Source: Trachythela sp. YZ-2020 (lineage: Eukaryota > Cnidaria > Anthozoa > Malacalcyonacea > Clavulariidae). Taken from it: 64,000 bases of DNA. The position numbers and the translations under genes were made by a program. Numbering within the stretch: position 1 is the first letter of the stretch; each line of letters opens with the position of its first letter. The notes under the pieces were generated by a model that saw only the letters and a list, made by a program, of their open reading frames with translations, was not told where the DNA came from and ran no database searches. The stretch lies in the NCBI GenBank assembly GCA_016169945.1, contig JADLSH010000085.1:806001-870000 (forward strand), given 5' to 3'. Of the stretch, positions 11,969 through 20,090 are shown in pieces.

Positions 11969-12025
11969 ATGACTTATGACATATGACTTATGACTTATGA
12001 CTTATGACTTATGACTTATGACTAC
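11969..12025. repeat. ATGACTT heptamer array, left arm
   Basis: Seven to eight tandem copies of the heptamer TATGACT/ATGACTT with slight variation, mirrored at 16185-16245 in the right arm. It sits between the decayed ORF and the stem-loop units. Confidence 0.9.
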
Positions 12026-12191
12026 GACTATGACTAAGATTGAATCATTGAATCCTAAGAGATATTGTATGATCCCTTTCTCTAACCTTAACCCCAACCC
12101 TAACTCTGATACTTAAACCATTTTCATTGACCTCACAAAGTATAATTATACTGAAATCGAGAAATTAGCATATATCTTTTGATAATTTGGT

Positions 12192-12207
12192 GGCTCTGAA
12201 AAGAGCC
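12192..12207 (-). promoter_or_regulatory. Histone-type mRNA 3' stem-loop, left arm, distal copy
   Basis: On the minus strand this reads GGCTCTTTTCAGAGCC followed by ACCAAA. It is a 6 bp stem with a TTTC loop, identical to the core of the metazoan replication-dependent histone 3' end signal. It is the mirror of 16012-16027. Confidence 0.75.
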
Positions 12208-12398
12208 GGTTTGGTTGCGCTATGATATCTTAAGATACCATGTATGATATCCTAAAATGATATCTTAAGATACTGTATGATCCCTTTCTCTAACCTTAAC
12301 CCCAACCCTAACTCTGATACTTAAACCATTTTCATTGACCTCACAAAGTATAATTATACTGAAATCGAGAAATTCGCATATATCTTTGATAATTTGGT

Positions 12399-12414
12399 GG
12401 CTCTGAAAAGAGCC
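12399..12414 (-). promoter_or_regulatory. Histone-type mRNA 3' stem-loop, left arm, proximal copy
   Basis: The same 16 nt stem-loop on the minus strand, immediately downstream of the RING ORF remnant of the left arm. It is the mirror of 15804-15819. Confidence 0.75.
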
Positions 12415-12417
12415 GGT

Positions 12418-12918
12418 TTGGTTGCGCTATGCCTTTACAGACTTAGCCATATACAACCACAATAACCACATTGAAAATAAACAGACAAGGCGGTGTCTCC
12501 GACCCCATGTTGGACACTTTCAATACACGAAATGTGTACTCTTGAGTGACAACAAGAGGTGGTTTTGCTGTCTTGACTGTTTATTTTTTTCACGCAGAAC
12601 ATACAGTGGTGATCGAGCTGTAATGACTGCCTGCAAAGAGCACAGCGCGTAAGGAGCTTCCAGTCTCAGTTCTGTTCTCTATCTTCCATTTCCATCTCAG
12701 AAAGATGCGTTAGATCATCAACGTCGTTCCACAACGTTCCAATCTCTTCGAGGCAGAAATGACATTCCCCTTACCAATGATATGAAAAGTATCGACCAAT
12801 CTTCGCTTTTCTAATTCTTGCTCTGGCGATGGTAACGACTTCTTCATGGTCGATCCATTATTTTCACCGACACAGATTATCCTCAAACGCCGCCCTGATA
12901 GATCCATTATTTTCACCG
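12418..12918 (-). pseudogene. Double RING-type zinc-finger ORF, left-arm copy (broken)
   Basis: The minus strand carries the same C-terminal sequence as the right-arm copy: the last Cys pair of RING 1 and the whole second RING-like cluster. The region encoding the middle of the first RING (CCGHLCH in the right arm) is replaced by unrelated sequence at about 12655-12740, which introduces a stop codon. This copy therefore cannot make the complete protein. The two arms are not fully homogenised. Confidence 0.6.
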
Positions 12919-13204
12919 ACACAAGGACGTCCGCGGTTTAGAGAGTGTATGTTTTCAAATACTGCCTCTACAATTCCTAAAATGTGAATTCCAAAAAACT
13001 CTGTAGAAATCTTTACCTTGACAATGAGTCAACGTTTCTGTGTGGTCTATGGTTTGATTTTTTCCCATTCTGTTAAACACGCTATAACCTTACTATACAC
13101 TATATGTATTCATCTTTGCTATAATTTACCCACCCACAAAAATCGATTAGTCAATGATGATGTAGAATAAGGTTTGTCATTAGTAGAAATCAAAACTACG
13201 CATT

Positions 13205-13296
13205 TGCCAAGAGAGGGGTTCGAACCCTCGCGTGCTGAATGCACATTGGAACTTAAGTCCGATGAATGTATCAGCGTTAACAGGGACTCTCGGGTC
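13205..13296 (-). pseudogene. tRNA-Leu(UAA)-like sequence, left arm
   Basis: Mirror of 14895-14986. The minus strand has an anticodon loop CTTAAGT (anticodon complement at 13253-13255), a long variable arm and a canonical T arm GAGGG-TTCGAAC-CCCTC. The 5' acceptor half is not recognisable. Confidence 0.55.
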
Positions 13297-13824
13297 TATA
13301 AAAGTCCCGCCGGGACATAATTCAAAATGTCCCTGCGGGACTTTTTGTGTCCTGGGAGTCCCGATACGCAAGATTTCTGGGGTACTCTCCACCCAACGAT
13401 AATACACGCATGTGGTTTTGAAAATTTCTATTTTTTACACACACTTAAATATCTAAAGGAGTAGTGGAAACACCGTCCTCCAAAACTTTGTGTTTTGGAT
13501 AAAAATAACTAAAAGCTGGGCGTGTAAGGTATGCCCGACCAAGCATCGGGCCATCGGGCCTGATAGTGCATAATCGGGCCTGATAGTGCCTAATCTGGTA
13601 AAATCGGGCCTGTTCGTTCGGGCCATTATGAATTATGTATAAGCATAATTATAAAATGTTATGTTGTTCTTAAAATGAAACATTCACTGGTTAGCTTCGA
13701 TGAAGGTAGGAGCTATAGCTATCGCTTAATCGTTGGTTTAACATAAGAAGACGCGAAAGGAATACTATATACTCTGCGAGATCACAACTCAGCAGCAGAA
13801 TCTGACTCAGATCACAGTGTAGAG

Positions 13825-14363
13825 ATGGGTAGAAAAAGAAAGTACGTAGAGTCTGATGATGATACGTCAGAAAGCGATTTTAATAATTCAGATAATACAG
13901 ACAATGAAGTGGAAACTGATGCTACGCCAGAGAGTGATTTGGATAGTTTAGATAATACTGACAGTGAAGTAGATGGTGAATATGAAAGCGATCCATGGGC
14001 ACCTTTAAAAGAGGAAGCATCAAAACGAAATTTAGCAGAGTTCGAAGAGCTAACGCAGAACTTCACTGCAGATGGTCTTGCTGAAGAAGAAGCTAATAGT
14101 AAGGCGTATTTACTTATCCTACCAAAGCTTCGTGAAGATTTGCAAAATATTTATCTGGAACGTCTACTATGGATAAGAGAACTTAAGAGAGATGCAATAC
14201 ACAAAAGATTATGGAAACGAGGGATGCATTTGTGAACGATGATAACTTTGACCCTGAAGAAGCATTAGAGGCTGCTATTGATAAAAGAAAATTTCTTTTG
14301 AAAAGAATTTTCAAAGACCAACATTATCCTGATGCACACGAAAAGAGTGACAATGACTCTTAA
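13825..14363 (+). pseudogene. Central ORF: acidic N-terminus, helical charged C-terminus, one frameshift
   Basis: The only coding region in the unique centre. ATG at 13825 opens 136 codons. The start is basic (GRKRKY, a possible nuclear signal), followed by about 45 residues of Asp/Glu/Ser/Thr repeats, then a segment of likely helices with DPWAPLKEEA, EEEANSKAYLLILPKLREDL and YLERLLWIRELKRD. After a frameshift near 14210 the sequence continues as about 45 more residues (DPEEALEAAIDKRKFLLKRI) and stops at 14361-14363. An AATAAA follows at 14449. The general pattern resembles uncharacterised multicopy cnidarian proteins that I have seen, but I cannot name a family. A role in replication or structure is unproven. 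Confidence 0.55.
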
Positions 14364-14448
14364 TAAGTCTTGTACACGCTTAAATAAACTACCTATAAAC
14401 TGTATACTCTTAGAAGTATATTACCTTTACTTGTAAGTTCTAAATCGA

Positions 14449-14454
14449 AATAAA
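14449..14454 (+). terminator. Candidate polyadenylation signal for central ORF
   Basis: AATAAA about 86 nt after the stop of the central ORF. Unlike the RING ORF in the arms, the central ORF has a conventional poly(A) hexamer and no stem-loop. Confidence 0.4.
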
Positions 14455-14894
14455 TCTGTTTTCCAAAATATAATTCTCTGTTTTTTACTTTCTTCTCACA
14501 ACCTCAGAAATCTTGCGTATCGGGACTCCCAGGACACAAAAAGTCCCGCAGGGACATGGCCCGAACGAACAGGCCCGATTTTGCCCGATTTTACCCGATT
14601 AGGCACTATCAGGCCCGATTATGCACTATCAGGCCCGATGGCCCGATGCTTGGTCGGGCATACCTTACACGCCCAGCTTTTAGTTATTTTTATCCAAAAC
14701 ACAAAGTTTTGGAGGACGGTGTTTCCACTACTCCTTTAGATATTTAAGTGTGTGTAAAAAATAGAAATTTTCAAAACCACATGCGTGTATTATCGTTGGG
14801 TGGAGAGTACCCCAGAAATCTTGCGTATCGGGACTCCCAGGACACAAAAAGTCCCGCAGGGACATTTTGAATTATGTCCCAGCAGGACTTTTAT

Positions 14895-14986
14895 AGACCC
14901 GAGAGTCCTGTTAACGCTGATACATTCATCGGACTTAAGTTCCAATGTGCATTCAGCACGCGAGGGTTCGAACCCCTCTCTTGGCA
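14895..14986 (+). pseudogene. tRNA-Leu(UAA)-like sequence, right arm
   Basis: The 3' two-thirds match a leucine tRNA. The anticodon arm is TCGGA-CTTAAGT-TCCAA with anticodon TAA (14936-14938). It is followed by a type II variable arm (GTGC-ATTCA-GCAC), a perfect T arm GAGGG-TTCGAAC-CCCTC and a 3' acceptor strand ending TTGGCA. Upstream a D-arm-like CCGAG...GTTAACGC is present, but with extra bases before the anticodon arm, and the 5' acceptor strand (expected TGCCAAG) is missing. It is therefore probably a truncated or rearranged tRNA rather than a working one. The B box is intact. Confidence 0.6.
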
Positions 14987-15283
14987 AATGCGTAGTTTTG
15001 ATTTCTACTAATGACAAACCTTATTCTACATCATCATTGACTAATCGATTTTTGTGGGTGGGTAAATTATAGCAAAGATGAATACATATAGTGTATAGTA
15101 AGGTTATAGCGTGTTTAACAGAATGGGAAAAAATCAAACCATAGACCACACAGAAACGTTGACTCATTGTCAAGGTAAAGATTTCTACAGAGTTTTTTGG
15201 AATTCACATTTTAGGAATTGTAGAGGCAGTATTTGAAAACATACACTCTCTAAACCGCGGACGTCCTTGTGTCGGTGAAAATA

Positions 15284-15783
15284 ATGGATCTATCAGGGCG
15301 GCGTTTGAGGATAATCTGTGTCGGTGAAAATAATGGATCGACCATGGAAGAGGTTGGTCAGTTACCATCGCCAGAGCAAGAATTAGAAAAGCGAAGATTG
15401 GTCGATACTTTTGGTATCATTGGTAAGGGGAATGTCATTTCTGCCTCGAAGAGATCCGTTGTGGAACGACGATGATCGTAACGACGCCTTGTTGTGGACA
15501 TCTTTGCCACAGCTGGTGTCTGGCTAGATGGAAAATAGAGGCCTTCTCGAGAACTGGAGAGCTCCTTACGCGCTGTGCTCTTTGCAGGCAGTCATTACAG
15601 CTCGATCACCACTGTATGTTCTGCGTGAAAAAAATAAACAGTCAAGACAGCAAAACCACCTCTTGTTGTCACTCAAGAGTACACATTTCGTGTATTGAAA
15701 GTGTCCAACATGGGGTCGGAGACACCGCCTTGTCTGTTTATTTTCAATGTGGTTATTGTGGTTGTATATGGCTAAGTCTGTAA
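15284..15783 (+). pseudogene. Double RING-type zinc-finger ORF, right arm (one frameshift)
   Basis: ATG at 15284 opens an acidic/basic N-terminal region. The sequence continues in a second frame from about 15427. That frame has RING-H2 spacing: C-x2-C (CHFC), about 14 residues, C-x-H-x2-H-x2-C within CCGHLCHSWC, then C-x2-C (CALC). A second similar cluster follows at once: C-x2-C (CMFC), CCHSRVHISC, and C-x2-C (CGYC). Such clusters usually act as E3 ubiquitin ligases or protein-binding modules. A single-base loss at the GGGG near 15428, shared with the left arm, separates the two frames. A GTAAGG donor-like site at the same place makes an intron an alternative. The stop at 15781-15783 lies 21 nt before a histone-type stem-loop. 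A 49 bp tandem duplication (GTGTCGGTGAAAATAATGG) covers the start codon. Confidence 0.65.
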
Positions 15784-15803
15784 AGGCATAGCGCAACCAA
15801 ACC

Positions 15804-15819
15804 GGCTCTTTTCAGAGCC
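15804..15819 (+). promoter_or_regulatory. Histone-type mRNA 3' stem-loop, right arm, proximal copy
   Basis: GGCTCTTTTCAGAGCC: 6 bp stem, TTTC loop, preceded by CCAAACC and followed by ACCAAA. The metazoan histone consensus is GGYYYT-TTHA/C-ARRRCC with ACCA downstream. SLBP and U7 snRNP act on such sites to make non-polyadenylated ends. A purine-rich CAAAAGATA about 9 nt later resembles the downstream U7-pairing element. The site is 21 nt after the RING ORF stop codon and is in the sense orientation (the loop would be GAAA if antisense). Confidence 0.8.
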
Positions 15820-16011
15820 ACCAAATTATCAAAAGATATATGCGAATTTCTCGATTTCAGTATAATTATACTTTGTGAGGTCAATGAAAATGGTTTAAGT
15901 ATCAGAGTTAGGGTTGGGGTTAAGGTTAGAGAAAGGGATCATACAGTATCTTAAGATATCATTTTAGGATATCATACATGGTATCTTAAGATATCATAGC
16001 GCAACCAAACC

Positions 16012-16027
16012 GGCTCTTTTCAGAGCC
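16012..16027 (+). promoter_or_regulatory. Histone-type mRNA 3' stem-loop, right arm, distal copy
   Basis: An identical second stem-loop 208 nt downstream of the first. It lies in a tandem ~200 bp unit that also repeats the CATAGCGCAACCAAACC leader and the following TTATCAAAAGATATATG, TATAATTATACTTTGTGAGG and AGGGTTGGGGTTAAGG segments. Confidence 0.75.
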
Positions 16028-16184
16028 ACCAAATTATCAAAAGATATATGCTAATTTCTCGATTTCAGTATAATTATACTTTGTGAGGTCAATGAAAATG
16101 GTTTAAGTATCAGAGTTAGGGTTGGGGTTAAGGTTAGAGAAAGGGATCATACAATATCTCTTAGGATTCAATGATTCAATCTTA

Positions 16185-16245
16185 GTCATAGTCGTAGTCA
16201 TAAGTCATAAGTCATAAGTCATAAGTCATAAGTCATAAGTCATAG
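16185..16245. repeat. Heptamer array (AAGTCAT), right arm
   Basis: Tandem TAAGTCA heptamers, mirror of 11969-12025. Confidence 0.9.
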
Positions 16246-16571
16246 AAATTGGATTAGTTAACAAGTATATCAGAGATATGCTTGCTCGGTATGGGTTAAA
16301 TAAATGTAAAGTTATGGTTAAAAGGTGAAAAAGCTATGAGGTTGATTCGGACAATGTATACTCCCAAGCGAGTGATGGAGTTTAAGAATAATAGGTTCTT
16401 AGAAGCAGACCCAGAGCAGACCTTAGTTAAAAATATATTTAATTGGGTAGACTTTTCAGATTGGAGACCTTAAGATTTAGCAATTGCAAGATTATCCCCC
16501 AAAATAGACAAAAAAAAAATAAAGATACAAAAGACACCTAAACAATATGCTCTTAGGAGCAGACCTTACTA
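16246..16571 (+). pseudogene. Decayed ORF of unknown family, right-arm copy
   Basis: After the heptamer array, conceptual translation in two adjacent frames looks protein-like: a segment with LVNKYIRDMLARYG, a frameshift near 16310, then RTMYTPKRVMEF and VKNIFNWVDFSDW, an in-frame stop, then a basic tail (PKIDKKKIKIQKTPKQYALR). No family is recognised. The composition suggests an old coding region carried by the element, but chance translation of AT-rich DNA cannot be excluded. Confidence 0.35.
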
Positions 16572-17479
16572 ACGCTGTAAAAGAAATTGTAAGCAATGAA
16601 TATGTTTTTAAACGAATTCTGTGTGTGTTGTATGTACATTGTACAATATTTTCCCGTGCTATAATAATATATTCTAAATTTATTCAAATGTTTAAGCTAG
16701 AAAAACTTAATTGCCCGTAATTACCTAACAAACGCTAAATGTTTATATACAATGTTTGTATATGCTTGTAAATCTCGCTTAAAAATTACTGCTTTTCCCG
16801 CTCTGCTACATCTAAAACGCTTGAAACTTTGTAAGGTTTAAATCCCTGTAAGAACTATGTTTATACAACCGCTTGGTAAACATATATTTGTCTTGCTCTA
16901 TAAGATCTTAGACCTCTCTTAGACTATAAGACTTTTCTCGTTTTAGAACGCTATATTTCTACTTGTTATTATTTCGCATAATACTTTACAAGGTTAAGCT
17001 TCGCTATATTAGTTATCTAAGCCGTCTTGTTTAAGGTGATATTAGATACGATAATATATTTACTCGTTGTCGAAACGGACTGTGTTTGGAACACAACGTT
17101 TGATAAAATATATAGGAAAGGTCTAGCTATTGTGATGGTTAAGTTTAATGATTGTTTCGCCCAAACAAGTCTTTTGACTTAATCTTTTAATGAGTTAAGC
17201 TATTGTGTCTTTAGTTTAACTTAACGTCAAAATATTTATGTTTCTAACGCTTTAATGTTTGTAAATCTCACTTGTATAAGCTTTACTAAATAAACGCTTA
17301 AAAACTTATTAGTATTGGTCGACTCAGAAAGAAATACTTCACTATATACGAGATTGAAGGAGTTTATAAATCTCGCGACAACAAAATATACTGAACTCAA
17401 CATAATGACTGTTTTGCCCAAACTTGCATTGTATATCATCATGACGTCAATACATAAATAATGATGTTTATGTTAAAAA

Positions 17480-17765
17480 TTTTTTAATGACGTGCTCCCC
17501 CTGTTAATGACGCTGCTCCCCCCCTGTTAATGACGCTGCTCCCCCCTGTTAATGACGCTGCTCCCCCCCTGTTAATGACGCTGCTCCCCCCTGTTAATAT
17601 GCCATATATGTTAATGATTTGAATAATTTTAATGACGTGCTCCCCTGTTAATGACGCTGCTCCCCTGTTAATGACGCTGCTTCCCCTCTATGTTAATATA
17701 CCATATGCTAATGATGTTTGAATTTTTAATGATGTGCTCCCCCCTTGCTCCCCCCTGCTCCCCCC
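17480..17765. repeat. C-rich terminal minisatellite, right arm
   Basis: Tandem copies of TGTTAATGACGCTGCTCCCCCC, the complement of the left-arm array but with different copy order. It includes degraded units around 17595-17700 (AATGATTTGAATAATTTTAATG). Confidence 0.9.
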
Positions 17766-17807
17766 TAAAAATAAGGGTCGAAAACCACATACACTACTAC
17801 TAACGCT

Positions 17808-18475
17808 CTTTTTAAATATGCGGACGATTCAAATATAATAGTGCCAGTTTGGAGTGACGGTCCTGATATATCAACAGATACAGTTGGACAATTCCTGAGC
17901 TGGTCTGACGATAATTTTATGACTTGTAACCCTGGTAAATGTAAAGAGCTTATCATCCGGAAGAAGGGATATAATGATCAACTCGACAATGTTTATAATA
18001 TACCCCAATGCAAGGAACTTCCCATTTTAGGCATTACTTTTCAAGACAATCTCAAGTTTACCAGTCATGTGCGAGGTAAATTGGTCAAAGCAAACAAATG
18101 CTTGTACGTTATACGAACACTCAGGGCAGAAGGCTATAGCCAATGTGAGATAGATTATCTATTTAAGACCTTAGTAATATCTACTATAACGTTTGGCCTG
18201 TCCGTTTACGGTTCTTCTCCAGCCGAACTCAGTATACTCTACAACGGTTTCTTGACAGATGTTTTAAGCGAAAGTATATATCAGAACCTGTAAATATTAG
18301 ATATCTTTTAGAAATACACGACAGAAATATATTTAAGGCTTCTGTAAATCAGAAGAGTGCCATAGTCGACTTGATACCAAGAAAAAAATCCACAAGCTAC
18401 TCTCTGAGGACAGAGTTTAGTCAGTATCCAAGAGTGAACACGGAACGTTTTAAATTGTTGTTTAAAATAGATTAA
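17808..18475 (+). pseudogene. LINE ORF2, segment 4: RT palm C-terminus and thumb
   Basis: It begins right after the second AACGCT with [11 protein letters not shown], the RT motif C (YADD), in frame with segment 3. Next come the [19 protein letters not shown] block and the C-terminal region ([17 protein letters not shown]). The frame stops at 18293, and the sequence continues in a neighbouring frame to about 18475. A (TTGAA)n tail and an upstream AATAAA at about 18571 close the element. Confidence 0.85.
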
Positions 18476-18583
18476 TTTTTAACTATAACCTATTCATATG
18501 ATGTAAACTTTACTAATGTATTCTTAATATTTACTTGTAACATAAGATATGTATTTTTATCTTTTGATCTAATAAAAAGACTT

Positions 18584-18604
18584 TTGAATTGAATTGAATT
18601 GAAT
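18584..18604 (+). repeat. (TTGAA)n 3' tail of the LINE
   Basis: Four tandem TTGAA units directly after CTAATAAAAAGACTT. Short tandem tails like this mark the 3' ends of CR1/L2-type LINEs. Confidence 0.8.
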
Positions 18605-18682
18605 GTGCATGCAATTACGTGCGTTGCGTGGTTTTGATCAAACTTGCATGAAAACGAGAAGCGTGGCTTGGCCTCAATTATC

Positions 18683-18840
18683 ATCCATATGGATGTAGCC
18701 AGTCCGCCGATTTAGTCCCGCTGTGCAAATTTGTTCGTGTTCATTGACGGTGAAAACAATCAATTTCTAAAGAAATGAATAATGATAACGATTTGAAATT
18801 TGTATAGTGGGACCAAATCGGCGGGCTCGCTACGCCACTG
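18683..18840. mobile_element. Short MITE with ~30 bp inverted repeats
   Basis: The left GTAGCCAGTCCGCCGATTTA and the right segment ending CGGCGGGCTCGCTACGCCACTG are inverted copies (shared core CCGCCGATTTRGTCCC). The right terminus has a hAT-like CAGTGGCGTAGC. The interior is non-coding. A target duplication was not established. Confidence 0.6.
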
Positions 18841-18869
18841 ATCATAGTTGGCTAGTTGTACTCGTTATG

Positions 18870-19300
18870 ACTACCTATATATATATGTAATATATATACT
18901 TATGCGTATAATATAATATATTATATATATATATATAAGTATATGTATACTGACGGTATAAAGCTATATTATGAGTTTCTAAATTTGAGTAAAAACCTTA
19001 AATTCTCTAATTAAAATTGATATGACTCCTGCCGGATTTGAAACAAGCCAGTCATGTTATGATTGACACCATGCACGAATTCTCAAGTCAGACAATATTA
19101 AGTTGAGAAGTATATCATTTCGACCCAAGTCGCTATATAAAAAAACACATCACACTAAGTTGCCACTGGTGTGGCATTTTTAATTGTAAATATCATGTTT
19201 GTAAATTGACTATTATTGTGATGCGCTTTTGATCATGTCATATATGGAATTAGCGCAATATAAATTGTAAATTATTATTATTATTGTGTGGACGTGATCA
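18870..19300. repeat. AT microsatellite and LINE/SINE-type 3' tail
   Basis: An AT-rich dinucleotide stretch spans about 18873-18945. Around 19150-19290 a GTGTGGCATTTTTAATTG...GCGCAATATAAATTG sequence runs into (ATT)n. This resembles the 3' tails of RTE/L2-type LINEs and their SINE partners, but no RT sequence is attached. Confidence 0.45.
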
Positions 19301-20090
19301 TTATTGCGTGGGTTTACAATTCTATATTTCTCATGCATGTTCAAATATTGACTGAAGGTTAAGCAGTCGAGAATATATTATTCGTCGTTATATAAACGTA
19401 TACTTTATATCAAAGAAGGAAGCTTCCATATCACTATTGAGGGAGGTTTGCATTGAATTAAAGATTTGGAACTAAGTAAGGATATTCAACTGATAAGGTT
19501 TGTCACTATTATTTATAGCTACAACTATATATATTTTCAAAAAATGATAAAAAATATTTGTATTGTATATATGAAATCGATTGTTGATGCATTGATCCAT
19601 ATATATCTTAAATATCATGTCAATATATTTTGCTGTACATTGTACAAGTCAGCTATAATCTACATATCTACTTTTCACAGTATTACAGATCACTAACAGT
19701 TTCATGCATAGTTCAGGGTATTAGAACCCTACCGAACGCGGTAACCTAAGCGCCAAAAATTATTTTAACGACCTCGCGCACCACAAACAACAGTAAATAT
19801 TGACTTCTGAGTTCAGTATAGCGGAAAATTTGTGTTTACACTGCATGTCAGCATACGTATATAGGTGAAAATTGCCGGATATTCATTGGCTGAACTGGAC
19901 TCCCTACCTAACTAATTATGTCCATGTATATCGGCATATTCGTTTACAGGGAAGTAGACGAAAACGTATAACGACGTTTACCCAAATACCACGGCCAGCC
20001 GTCAATTTAACTCTGGATGCATCGCTAAATTTTATTACCGATTTATAGAAATTTTATTAGGGATTTACATGGGATCGAGGCTTTTATTTA
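19300..20090. other. No gene seen
   Basis: AT-rich DNA with short ORFs only. No recognisable RNA or coding feature. Confidence 0.5.

Larger units (their letters stand above)
10407..13626. repeat. Left arm (TIR) of the giant foldback element
   Basis: Reverse complement of 14555-17801 along its whole length. Landmarks in outside-in order: terminal sequence, G-rich minisatellite, AT-rich block, ATGACTT heptamers, two histone-type stem-loops (antisense here), RING ORF (minus strand), tRNA-Leu-like block (minus strand), and repeats of CGGGCCTGATAGTGC next to the centre. The RING N-terminal region is altered here relative to the right arm. Confidence 0.9.
10407..17801. mobile_element. Giant foldback element, 7395 bp, ~3.2 kb TIRs, 6 bp TSD (Polinton-like ends)
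   Basis: The element begins AGTAGTAGTGTATGTGG and ends with the reverse complement, between two copies of AACGCT. Left arm 10407-13626 and right arm 14555-17801 are near-mirror copies. The unique centre is 13627-14554. AG...CT ends and a 6 bp target duplication are known features of Polinton/Maverick elements. No PolB, retroviral-type integrase, packaging ATPase, protease or capsid ORF is visible, so it would be a non-autonomous derivative. Other superfamilies with ~6 bp TSDs (for example Dada) remain possible. Contents: a central ORF, double RING-type ORF, histone-type stem-loops, tRNA-Leu-like sequences, minisatellites. Arm divergence is low but real (indels near 12655-12740 and 17590-17700). 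Confidence 0.85.
14555..17801. repeat. Right arm (TIR) of the giant foldback element
   Basis: Mirror of the left arm. Reading outward from the centre: CGGGCC-type repeats, a block also present at 14510-14554 (a 45 bp duplication of the GGGACTCCCAGGACAC region), tRNA-Leu-like sequence, RING ORF, two stem-loop units, ATGACTT array, decayed ORF, AT-rich block, G-rich minisatellite, terminus. Confidence 0.9.
5550..18604 (+). mobile_element. LINE (CR1/L2-like, APE type) split by two nested insertions
   Basis: One non-LTR retrotransposon can be read in order: ORF1 at 5653-6810 and 6876-7277, endonuclease at 7367-7736 and 8849-9600, reverse transcriptase at 9600-10406 and 17808-18475, then a (TTGAA)n tail at 18584-18604. 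It is interrupted by a hAT element at 7737-8840 and a 7.4 kb foldback element at 10407-17801. Removing each insert together with one copy of its target duplication brings the reading frame together exactly. Simple-repeat tails and APE endonucleases are typical of the CR1/L2 group. The 5' end is approximate. An in-frame stop near 9818 and frameshifts show it is inactive. Confidence 0.85.

Noticed and set aside
12090..12310. Telomere sequence (CCCTAACC-like words) in the giant element
   Set aside because: Only short degenerate words such as AACCCCAACCCTAAC within the tandem stem-loop units, no true array.
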